A DNA stretch of 64,000 nucleotides from UBA7672 sp963738625 (GTDB lineage Bacteria; Pseudomonadota; Alphaproteobacteria; Caulobacterales; Hyphomonadaceae): positions 186,001 through 250,000 of the forward strand of contig CAVTXH010000003.1 of NCBI GenBank assembly GCA_963738625.1, written 5' to 3'. The notes beneath the pieces were generated by a model. The model made no database searches, was not told the origin of the DNA, and was given only the letters and a program-made list of their open reading frames with translations. Positions 33,676 to 42,454 of this stretch are shown here, one piece after another (position 1 is the first letter of the stretch; every line of letters starts with the position of its first letter). A program made the position numbers and the translations under genes.

Positions 33676-34676
33676 CTTTCCCGCCTCTGCTCCGCCGTCA
33701 GATTGCCCGCGCGACCTCCAGGGACGGTCAGTTCGACGCCGCGGCGCTGTTGGCGATGGTGGCGGCGGCCTACACGGAACACGAGCGCGACCTGCAGCGC
33801 ACGGATCGGGCCAACGCGGTGGTGTCCGAGGAGCTCGAGTCGGCGCATTCCGAGGTAAAGGCGCAAAACCTCGGACTGAAAGCCGCGCGCGAGGCGGCCG
33901 ACCGGGCGAACGCCTCGAAGTCCGAATTCCTGGCCAACATGAGTCACGAGATCCGGACGCCCCTCAACGGCGTGCTGGGGATGGCGCAGGCGCTCCAGAT
34001 GGAGCAGCTCAGCCCCACGCAGCGCGAGATGGTCTCGATCATCCTGGATTCTGGCGGCACGTTGATGACAATTCTCAACGATGTGCTTGACCTGTCCAAG
34101 ATCGAGGCCGGCAAACTTGAGATATCCAAAATGCCGGGAGACGTCGCCGATGCGGTCTCGCGGGCCTTCTATCTGTTTCAGACGCAGGCTCGCGCCAAGA
34201 GCCTCGGTTTCGAACTCGTCAGCGACCCGGGCATTCCGCGCCAGCTCTCATTCGACCAGGTGCGCGTGCGGCAGTGCGTCAGCAATCTCGTATCGAACGC
34301 TTTGAAATTCACGGCCTCGGGAAGCGTCGTGGTCCGCGTGTCGGCGCAACGCGTCAGGGCCCAGGCATATCTCGTTTCGATCACCATCACCGATACCGGG
34401 CGCGGCATGAGCGAGGAGGTGCAAGCCAAACTTTTCGGCGCCTTCGTGCAGGCTGACGCGGCCACGACACGGCAGCATGGCGGCACGGGCCTCGGCCTCG
34501 CCATTTCCAGACACCTGGCCCGCATGATGGGCGGAGACATCACGGTTCGCAGCTCGCCGGGGCTCGGCTCCACCTTCACCCTGACGTTTGAGGCCGGAGA
34601 CGAAGCAGCCAGCCTGCCCGCGACAGCCGCAGCCGAACCGGCCGATCTCTACCCGCAGGCGCAACGCCGGGCGTGA
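33672..34676 (+). CDS. Sensor histidine kinase partnered with the FIST protein
   Basis: 334 residues with no membrane helix. Residues 35-85 form a coiled coil; the HisKA H-box is 'FLANMSHEIRTPLNG' (His92) and the HATPase domain shows the N-box 'CVSNLVSNALKFT', 'DTGRGMSEE', 'LFGAFVQADAATTRQHGGTGLGLAISRHL' and a final 'GLGSTFTLTFE'. It lacks the receiver domain common in this hybrid-kinase branch, and no response regulator is adjacent. GTG 33672 overlaps the FIST stop (GTGA), so translation is coupled and the FIST protein probably controls the kinase. Confidence 0.9.
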   Translation: MTFPPLLRRQIARATSRDGQFDAAALLAMVAAAYTEHERDLQRTDRANAVVSEELESAHSEVKAQNLGLKAAREAADRANASKSEFLANMSHEIRTPLNGVLGMAQALQMEQLSPTQREMVSIILDSGGTLMTILNDVLDLSKIEAGKLEISKMPGDVADAVSRAFYLFQTQARAKSLGFELVSDPGIPRQLSFDQVRVRQCVSNLVSNALKFTASGSVVVRVSAQRVRAQAYLVSITITDTGRGMSEEVQAKLFGAFVQADAATTRQHGGTGLGLAISRHLARMMGGDITVRSSPGLGSTFTLTFEAGDEAASLPATAAAEPADLYPQAQRRA

Positions 34677-34712
34677 GGCGTCTGCCTGCAGCGCTGCGTA
34701 CCCGCCCTCTCG

Positions 34713-34928
34713 TCAGTTCGACCAGATCGGTTCGCCCAGATAGAGGTCTTCCTTGTCGGTGAGGTAGCCGACGCTGCCGCCGACAGCTGCGCCGACGACG
34801 ATGCCGCCCGGTCCGCCGAGCAGGCCGAAGCCCGCGCCGATCGAGGCGCCCGAGAGGCCGCGCTCGGCCTTGGTGGTGCCGCACGCGGCGAGCAGCATGA
34901 CGCCCGCGCCAAGAAGAATGATCCTCAT
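34713..34928 (-). CDS. Small glycine-zipper lipoprotein
   Basis: 71 residues. The lipobox is LLAAC (Cys at about 16), then 'GASIGAGFGLLGGPGGIVVGAAVGGSVGYLTD', a glycine-zipper helix pair as in SlyB-like or osmotic-stress lipoproteins. ATG 34928 has AAAGGAG about 8 nt upstream, which rules out the longer reading. Two similar short lipoproteins are at 40288 and 40621. Confidence 0.75.
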   Translation of the reverse strand: MRIILLGAGVMLLAACGTTKAERGLSGASIGAGFGLLGGPGGIVVGAAVGGSVGYLTDKEDLYLGEPIWSN

Positions 34929-34975
34929 CGCAAGTCTCCTTTTGTCTGCCGTGTGACGATTCCGTATCCGGCCCG

Positions 34976-35057
34976 GTAGCGTGCATTGAGCGGAGCGAAA
35001 AGGGGCCATCGCGCCACGCCAACGAACGCTGCATTTCGCTACGCTCATTCACCCTAC
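34976..35057. repeat. Palindromic intergenic repeat, family B, copy 2
   Basis: It starts GTAGCGTGCATTGAGCGGAG and ends CATTTCGCTACGCTCATTCACCCTAC in reverse sense, matching the ends of the element at 31824-31909. It lies in the 313-bp spacer between the glycine-zipper lipoprotein and the basic protein; the rest of that spacer shows nothing else. Confidence 0.6.
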
Positions 35058-35241
35058 GGCGCTGGCGGTTAACCGATCGTCGCACACGGTGCGCCAGCGC
35101 AATGATGGGCAATGAAAACAAAGTTTAAGGCCGCTGGCGCCGCCGCGGCCGCGGGTTTGCACGTTTCCTGCCGAACCGGGACTTTTCGCGCGCGGCGGGC
35201 TGGATCAGACTTCAGCGGCCTGTCGTGCCGGGGACTTTGCC

Positions 35242-35754
35242 ATGAAGACACTCGCCCTGAAGCGGCCAGATGTGAAACGGCCGGCCATAGCGCGTCCCGC
35301 CATGCCTCGTCCCGAAGGCGTGGTCGATGTGCGCAAGGTGAAGAGCGCCGCCGGCGGCGCGGGCCCCGCGCAGCTTACCTGGGTGATCGCCTACAGCGAG
35401 CGGATCCTGCCGGGCTCGCCCGGCCACGCGGCGATCCGCGCGTTCGCCGGCACGCTGAAGGCGCCGCGCAATGTCGAGCAGAGCGTCATGCTGCTGCCCG
35501 TGATGGCGCGCGAGGCGCCACCGGCCGAAGCGCGCCCGCCCGCCCACGCGCCGACCCACGCGCCGACCCACGCGCCGAAGAAGGCCCGCGTCAAGCGGCG
35601 CGCCAAGGCGCGTGCGAAGGCCGCCGCCAAGCCGCGTGCGAACGTGCGGGCGAAGGTTCAGGCGAAGCGCGCGATGAAGCCTGGCGTGAAGTCGCGCGCG
35701 AAGCCCGCCCGCAAGCCGCCGCGCAGGCCCGCGCGCCGCCGCACCACGCGCTAA
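35242..35754 (+). CDS. Hypothetical protein with a histone-like basic tail
   Basis: 170 residues. Residues 1-100 are a small unrecognised region ('QLTWVIAYSERILPGSPGHAAIRAFAG'). Then comes a short APTHAPTHAP repeat (from a 12-bp tandem repeat) and a tail of about 60 residues made almost only of Lys, Arg, Ala and Pro, like histone H1 tails. No family is recognised and the ribosome-binding site is weak. The strong base bias could also make a chance ORF, but the first half looks like real coding sequence. Confidence 0.5.
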   Translation: MKTLALKRPDVKRPAIARPAMPRPEGVVDVRKVKSAAGGAGPAQLTWVIAYSERILPGSPGHAAIRAFAGTLKAPRNVEQSVMLLPVMAREAPPAEARPPAHAPTHAPTHAPKKARVKRRAKARAKAAAKPRANVRAKVQAKRAMKPGVKSRAKPARKPPRRPARRRTTR

Positions 35755-35905
35755 CCGGGTCAACGCGGAACAAGGAGCCCTCCGGCCCTCGCTTGCGCTC
35801 GGGCGTTCGGCGCTCTGACCGTCGCTTACGCTCCGGCGTGCGGTGTTTGATTTGATCCACTGGACCAGATCGTCCCTGCGGGACCGCGCCCGGCAGCCCC
35901 AACCA

Positions 35906-36033
35906 CCGCTCATCCCGGCGAAAGCCGGGACCCAGGGCAGGCTTCAAGGCTTGTTCCAAAGTAAGGCTGCAGCCGGAATTCGGAACAAGCCTCCACACGT
36001 TTCCTGGGTCCCGGCTTTCGCCGGGATGAGCGG
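35906..36033. repeat. Large inverted repeat, family C
   Basis: Two perfect 31-bp arms (35906-35936 and 36003-36033) face each other. Each contains its own small palindrome CCCGGCGAAAGCCGGG. Inside them GGCTTGTTCC / GGAACAAGCC forms a second stem. It lies between convergent genes and could fold into a cruciform. Confidence 0.85.
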
Positions 36034-36049
36034 GACAAGGAACGGGACC

Positions 36050-36448
36050 CTATGCCTTGCCCATCAACAGCTCGCCCATCTTCTGGTGCAGCACGTTGAT
36101 CGCCTTCAGCGGGCGCACCATCACCTTGAAATGCGTGATCAGGCCCGCATCGTTCCAGTGGATGAGATCGACGCCATTGATTTTGATGCCGTCGATCTCG
36201 CTGAAGAATTCCAGCACGGCCGACTTCTCGCCGAACCACTCGCCGCCATAGCGGAAGTGCTCCGTGTTCAGCACTTTCAGCGCCCCGCGCAGATATTTTT
36301 CCACGATGGCGCGGCCGACCTGGGGCGTGTGCACCACCGGGCTCTCGAACACCGCATCCTCCGCCAGCATCCCGGCCAGCTCCTCCGGCAGGTTCTGCAG
36401 CGCGATGCGATGCCAGCGCCTGATCGTTTCTGGAATCTCACCCGCCAT
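36050..36448 (-). CDS. SnoaL/NTF2-like protein
   Basis: 132 residues with a nuclear transport factor 2-like pattern: 'IRRWHRIALQNLPEELAGMLAEDAVFESPVVH', 'IVEKYLRGALKVL', 'AVLEFFSEIDGIKINGVDLIHWNDAGLITHFKVMVRPLKAI'. Members are small cone-shaped isomerases, hydrolases or ligand binders; the ligand here is unknown. ATG 36448 has GGAG 8 nt before it and overlaps the end of the HTH gene by 11 bases. Confidence 0.82.
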   Translation of the reverse strand: MAGEIPETIRRWHRIALQNLPEELAGMLAEDAVFESPVVHTPQVGRAIVEKYLRGALKVLNTEHFRYGGEWFGEKSAVLEFFSEIDGIKINGVDLIHWNDAGLITHFKVMVRPLKAINVLHQKMGELLMGKA

Positions 36449-37019
36449 CGCCAGTCTCCATCTTCCGCTCCGGACGGAGCATCGCGGGCAAATCCGCTTG
36501 AGCGTTGATCCGCCGTTGCAGCTCAGGTGTCCAGACCTCGCCATCCTCCGTCAAGCTGTCGCCCTCCACGTCCGCTTCGCCCAAGCTGACCTCGCCAAGG
36601 CTCTTCACTCCGGCCACGCGCGGATCGGGCGCCAGCTCCACCTTCGGCGCCTCCAGCCGCTGCGGCGCCGCCATCGCGCCCAGCATACGCTCCAGCCGCT
36701 CCATCGCGCCCTCGCCGCCATCGGCCAGCAGCCGCACCGCCTCGCGCATCACCAGCGCCAGCTCCGCGCGCAGCGCCGCCGGCGCATCGGCCGCGCGGTT
36801 GCCGTCGCGGATAGCGTGCAGCGTCCTGCGCGTCGCCTCGCGCGAGCGTTCGAGCTCGATGTCCTTGCGCCGCCACCCGCCCTTCAGCGCCCACTGCGAC
36901 AGCGTCGAGACATGCACGCCCAGCCTGCGCGACACCTCCGCCCGCGACTCGCCCGAGCGCACCAGCCGCTCGGCCTCCATCTCAAGCCCCATCAGTTCCG
37001 CATACGTCCTCGACATCAC
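36438..37019 (-). CDS. HTH domain protein of unknown function
   Basis: 193 residues. The N-terminus has a helix-turn-helix 'RLVRSGESRAEVSRRLGVHVSTLSQWALKGGW' as seen in transposase-like or terminase-small-subunit HTHs. The next 60 residues are charged helix. A distinct C-terminal part is acidic ('GEVSLGEADVEGDSLTEDGEVW') and includes 'TPELQRRINAQADLPAML'. No nuclease or integrase domain is seen. It overlaps the SnoaL-like gene and is probably co-transcribed with it. Confidence 0.65.
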   Translation of the reverse strand: MMSRTYAELMGLEMEAERLVRSGESRAEVSRRLGVHVSTLSQWALKGGWRRKDIELERSREATRRTLHAIRDGNRAADAPAALRAELALVMREAVRLLADGGEGAMERLERMLGAMAAPQRLEAPKVELAPDPRVAGVKSLGEVSLGEADVEGDSLTEDGEVWTPELQRRINAQADLPAMLRPERKMETGDGG

Positions 37020-37167
37020 CCGCCTCCCGTGCGGAAGGCCCTGCGCCTTCCTGCAGAGCCAGTGTCGAGTCAGCTCCGGGCGGGGTGGGATAAGTTTTCA
37101 GGTTGCGGAGGTTAGGGGGTTGAATCTGCGGGAGTCACACCCTTCGCATCTGTAGGATAACTCCACC

Positions 37168-37254
37168 AAAGTCCTCCGCCGCGAGAAGCGCGGGGGAGGT
37201 GGATCGCTGACAAAGTCAGCGAGACGGAGGGGGCCGCCGGCCCTCGGCCGGCGG
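37168..37254 (+). repeat. REP-like palindromic repeat, family A, copy 3
   Basis: Blocks in order: AAAGTCCTCC, GGGGGAGGTGGATCG, CTGACAAAGTCAG hairpin, CGAGACGGAGGGGGCC, then CCGCCGGCC/GGCCGGCGG hairpin. The 3' end of the DUF559 gene runs into it. Confidence 0.8.
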
Positions 37255-37647
37255 AGGCGCCGCGCCAACACCCGGCGGACGCCACATCCCCCGCGCCCTC
37301 ATCTCGTCCACCGCCCGCATCATGATCGTCTCAACCACGCCGGTCTCGTTGCCATAGACCTCGCCATTCCGCACGCGCAGGATCGTCCAGCCCTCGCCTT
37401 CGAGATAAGCCGTTCGCCGCGCATCGCGCCGCCGCTCATGCTCGCGCCAGTGCGTCTCGCCATCCACCTCGACCAGAAGCCGCGCCTTCACGCAGGCGAA
37501 ATCCGCAATGTAAGGCCCGACCGGATGCTGCTTGCGGAAGTGAAGCTTGAGCAGCCGGCTTTTCTGCAGCCGCGTACACAGGATCGTTTCGGCCAGCGCA
37601 ATTGCTTCGCCCGAGCCCGTGTCCGACGGTGCGCCCGCATTCCCCAT
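37216..37647 (-). CDS. DUF559 domain protein (endonuclease-like)
   Basis: About 143 residues from ATG 37647. The DUF559 domain (related to Vsr and restriction-like endonucleases) shows 'TILCTRLQKSRLLKLHFRKQHPVGPYIADFACVKARLLVEVDGETH' and 'RRDARRTAYLEGEGWTILRVRNGEVYGN'. The acidic D-(x)n-ExD arrangement (ADF...VEVDG) fits the PD-(D/E)XK fold. The start lies right next to a family A repeat and the last 20 or so residues are encoded by another copy, so gene and repeats are physically joined. No usual ribosome-binding site is visible. Confidence 0.75.
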   Translation of the reverse strand: MGNAGAPSDTGSGEAIALAETILCTRLQKSRLLKLHFRKQHPVGPYIADFACVKARLLVEVDGETHWREHERRRDARRTAYLEGEGWTILRVRNGEVYGNETGVVETIMMRAVDEMRARGMWRPPGVGAAPPPAEGRRPPPSR

Positions 37648-37730
37648 CCGGTCGCTCCGCGACCGGCCCCTTCCGTCTCGCGCGCTACGCACGCGATCCA
37701 CCTTCCCCACTTCGTGGGGCAGGACTTCTT
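37648..37730 (-). repeat. REP-like palindromic repeat, family A, copy 4 (inverted)
   Basis: On the minus strand: AAGTCCTGCCCCACGAAGTG, GAAGGTGGATCG, a GCGTAGCGCGC hairpin, GAGACGGAAGGGGCC and a CCGGTCGCGGAGCGACCGG hairpin. It is head-to-head with copy 5. Confidence 0.8.
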
Positions 37731-37743
37731 TAGCGCATCAAAG

Positions 37744-37829
37744 AAAAGTCCTCCACCAGTCGAAGACCGGGGGAGGTGGATCGGCGCGCAGCGCCGAGAC
37801 GGAGGGGGCAGGCCGCCGAAGGCGGGCGG
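37744..37829 (+). repeat. REP-like palindromic repeat, family A, copy 5
   Basis: AAAAGTCCTCCACC, GGGGGAGGTGGATCGG, CGCGCAGCGCC hairpin, GAGACGGAGGGGGC, CCGCC/GGCGG hairpin. With copy 4 it makes a divergent pair whose spacer reads AGGACTTCTTT ... AAAGAAAAGTCCT. It lies 10 bp beyond the uvrB stop. Confidence 0.8.
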
Positions 37830-37838
37830 ATGGCGGGA

Positions 37839-40127
<2,289 letters not shown>

Positions 40128-40143
40128 GCCGGCAATATGGAGC

Positions 40144-40158
40144 GTTCGCCCCGCGTTC
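40144..40158 (-). promoter_or_regulatory. LexA (SOS) box upstream of uvrB
   Basis: GTTC-N7-GTTC (GTTC at 40144-40147 and 40155-40158) is the alphaproteobacterial LexA operator. It is 16 bp upstream of the uvrB start, where repressor would block transcription until DNA damage. Confidence 0.8.
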
Positions 40159-40287
40159 GCCAGCCCGTCAGTGACAGGCTGCTGACATGACCGTGGCAAC
40201 AACCTGCGGCGGCGCACGGCGCTGTTGGCGACGCAGGCGTAGGATAGAGTCGCCGACCGGCTGTTGAAGGCTTTCGGGTAGAGAGGG

Positions 40288-40476
40288 TTACTTGTTTTCT
40301 TTGTCGACGGTGTCGACGACGGCGCCGACGCCGGCGCCGACGGCGGCGCCGACAGGGCCGGCGATGATGAGGCCGGTGGCGGCGCCGGTCGCGGCGCGCT
40401 CCTGCATGTTAGTGCCGCAGGCGGCGAGCAGCGCAACGCCGGCGACGGCGAGGCAGAGGGTGTTGAGCTTGGTCAT
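40288..40476 (-). CDS. Small glycine-zipper lipoprotein, paralogue 1
   Basis: 62 residues: lipobox LLAAC (Cys at about 20), the sequence GTNMQERAATGAATGL, then 'AGPVGAAVGAGVGAVVDTVDKENK'. It is nearly identical in the mature part to the product of 40621-40842, so the two genes arose by tandem duplication. AAAGGGA precedes ATG 40476. Glycine-zipper lipoproteins sit in the outer membrane; function unknown. Confidence 0.75.
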   Translation of the reverse strand: MTKLNTLCLAVAGVALLAACGTNMQERAATGAATGLIIAGPVGAAVGAGVGAVVDTVDKENK

Positions 40477-40549
40477 TGTGATTCCCTTTAGGCCGGCAGA
40501 GTCCGGCAACCTTCTATCGCGTCCGGCGCCAGACACAAAACAGATGAGC

Positions 40550-40580
40550 GGGGCCCGGACTTGCGTCCAGAACCCGGCCC
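40550..40580 (-). terminator. Possible hairpin terminator between the twin lipoprotein genes
   Basis: On the minus strand an outer GGGCC / GGCCC stem and inner GGAC-GCAA-GTCC stem are followed shortly by CTGTTTTG. The T-run is weak and offset. Confidence 0.35.
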
Positions 40581-40620
40581 AGCAACCCAGCTCACCACGG
40601 CGGACTTCCGATTCCGCGGT

Positions 40621-40842
40621 TTACTTTGTGAATTTGGCGTCAGCGTCGTTCTGATTTTCCTCGGCTTCGTTGACGACCGCGCCAACGCCCGCGCCGACGG
40701 CGGCGCCTACGGGACCGGCAACCACGAGGCCCGTTGCGGCGCCCGTGGCCGCGCGTTCCTGCATATTCGTTCCGCATCCGCCAAGAAGCGCCAGGGCCAG
40801 AAGGGCGGCGGCAGGAAGATACGTCGCTGAAATGGCGGTCAT
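40621..40842 (-). CDS. Small glycine-zipper lipoprotein, paralogue 2
   Basis: 73 residues: signal with lipobox LLGGC, then GTNMQERAATGAATGLVVAG and 'GAAVGAGVGAVVNEAEENQND'. The mature core matches paralogue 1 almost residue for residue; signal peptides and tails differ. AAGGAG lies about 7 nt before ATG 40842. Confidence 0.75.
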   Translation of the reverse strand: MTAISATYLPAAALLALALLGGCGTNMQERAATGAATGLVVAGPVGAAVGAGVGAVVNEAEENQNDADAKFTK

Positions 40843-40961
40843 TCCGGGCTCCTTGGCTTCATGTTTGACTGAGGCTTCAACGCCGCTCACAACGGGGCGG
40901 TTCCCAATCCTTTAGTTAACGGGCCATGTTTACGAGTTCGGGGGCGAAGCAGCTGCGCCAC

Positions 40962-40975
40962 AGTTTAGCTAAACT
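40962..40975. promoter_or_regulatory. 14-bp perfect palindrome upstream of the MORN gene
   Basis: AGTTTAGCTAAACT is a perfect palindrome 69 bp before the MORN protein start and between divergent genes. It may be an operator for an unknown dimeric regulator. Confidence 0.4.
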
Positions 40976-41044
40976 TGGACGGCCTGCTGGACGTTGAACT
41001 CTATCGTTTGTTTCTAAAGGCCATCCGCCAAACGGAGACCTGTC

Positions 41045-42382
41045 ATGCGTCGCGTCGGGGCCCCCGCCCTTTTTGCCTTCCTCGCCTTGTCTTTCAGCGG
41101 CCTTTCCTGCTTTGGCATAGCGGCCGCACTCGCGCTGTCAGCCGGCGCGCAGCAGCCAGGCGCGTGGACCACGTCGCTGAACTGGCCGGACGGACGGGAG
41201 ATGCAGTGGCGCTCCACCTCCGCGCCAGGGTGCGACGGCTCGAACGTCGAGCTGCGGCTGAACAACAACTCGTCCTCCGCCGGGACGGCGCGGATGAGCT
41301 CGGCGACTTTCGCCTGCAAGCGCGGCGGGCAGTACACCAGCCCGGGGCGCGTGCTCGGCACGGTCTCCGCTGGCGGCTCCGTCGTAGCGCCGACGATCAA
41401 CTGCGCCTGCCCCGACAAGGGCGGCGTCAAGGAAGTTCTCGAAGTCGATATGGAGTTCCTGCGCGACGGCGTTGGACAAGAAACGGCGGGCAATGGCTGC
41501 ACCTATCAGGGCAACTACGCCAATGGTCAGCGCAGCGGCAAGGGCGTCTATGCCTGCCCGGGCGGCTATCGCTATGAGGGCCAGTTCCTGATGGGCGAGC
41601 TGAACGGCCTCGGCACGGAGACGCTGGGCAGCGGGCAGAAGTACGAAGGCAATTTCGTCAACGGCCGGCGCCAGGGCCTCGGCAAGATGACCTATATCGA
41701 CGGCTCCGCCTACGAAGGCGAGTTCAAGGACAGCAAGCGCGAAGGCACGGGCACAACGACCTACAAGGACAAGTCGCAATACATCGGCGAGTGGAAGGCG
41801 GACTTGCGCGTCGGCCACGGCACTTATGTCGCCGCCGACAAGTCGTGGACGTTCGACGGCGAGTGGCAGAACAACCTTCGCAACGGGCCGGGCAAGCTGA
41901 TCTACAACGACGGCTCGTACACGTATGAAGGCCCGTTCCGGAACGACCTGCGCGACGGCCAGGGCACGGCGACGTTCAGCGACGGTCGGGTGTTCAAGGG
42001 CGCGTTCGTCGCCAACGAGCAGAACGGGGCCGGCACGCTCACCTATCCCGACGGCCGCAAGATCATCGGCAACTTCAAGGACCATCGCCCGCACGGCGCG
42101 GCGATCGAGACGGGACCCGCCGCGACCTTCGACGGCAACTGGGCGAACGGACTGCTCGATGGTAAGGTGATCATCAGCTATTCGACGGGCGACCGCTTTG
42201 AAGGGACGTTCACCGCCGGCAAGCGCAACGGCCCCGGCGTCGAGACGCGCGCCGACGGTTCGAAATCCGAATGCCGGTGGGTGAACGACGCGCGGCAGGA
42301 GCCCTGCACGCAGATCACCAAGGACGGCAAGCGCATCGAGTTCCGTGGCCGCTCGAAGAGCGGCAGGAACAGGGCCAACTGA
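41045..42382 (+). CDS. Secreted MORN-repeat protein
   Basis: 445 residues. A signal peptide (about 1-36, ending AGAQQ) is followed by a Cys-containing N-terminal region (about 40-145) and then roughly eleven MORN repeats (about 150-420), for example 'YQGNYANGQRSGKG', 'YEGQFLMGELNGLG', 'YEGEFKDSKREGTG', 'FDGEWQNNLRNGPG' and 'FEGTFTAGKRNGPG'. MORN repeats form an elongated beta-sheet used as a scaffold or for membrane-lipid contact. A secreted version implies a periplasmic or surface structure. GGAGACC precedes ATG 41045. Confidence 0.9.
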   Translation: MRRVGAPALFAFLALSFSGLSCFGIAAALALSAGAQQPGAWTTSLNWPDGREMQWRSTSAPGCDGSNVELRLNNNSSSAGTARMSSATFACKRGGQYTSPGRVLGTVSAGGSVVAPTINCACPDKGGVKEVLEVDMEFLRDGVGQETAGNGCTYQGNYANGQRSGKGVYACPGGYRYEGQFLMGELNGLGTETLGSGQKYEGNFVNGRRQGLGKMTYIDGSAYEGEFKDSKREGTGTTTYKDKSQYIGEWKADLRVGHGTYVAADKSWTFDGEWQNNLRNGPGKLIYNDGSYTYEGPFRNDLRDGQGTATFSDGRVFKGAFVANEQNGAGTLTYPDGRKIIGNFKDHRPHGAAIETGPAATFDGNWANGLLDGKVIISYSTGDRFEGTFTAGKRNGPGVETRADGSKSECRWVNDARQEPCTQITKDGKRIEFRGRSKSGRNRAN

Positions 42383-42400
42383 AGCGGCGCCCGAAGACAA

Positions 42401-42440
42401 AAATAAGACGCCGCGGCTGGAGGGCCGCGGCGTTTCTGTT
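42401..42440. terminator. Bidirectional terminator
   Basis: A 10-bp stem (ACGCCGCGGC / GCCGCGGCGT, loop TGGAGG) has a T-rich tail on the right and an A-run on the left, so it can end transcription from both convergent genes. Confidence 0.75.
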
Positions 42441-42454
42441 TGAGGATCGTGCGG

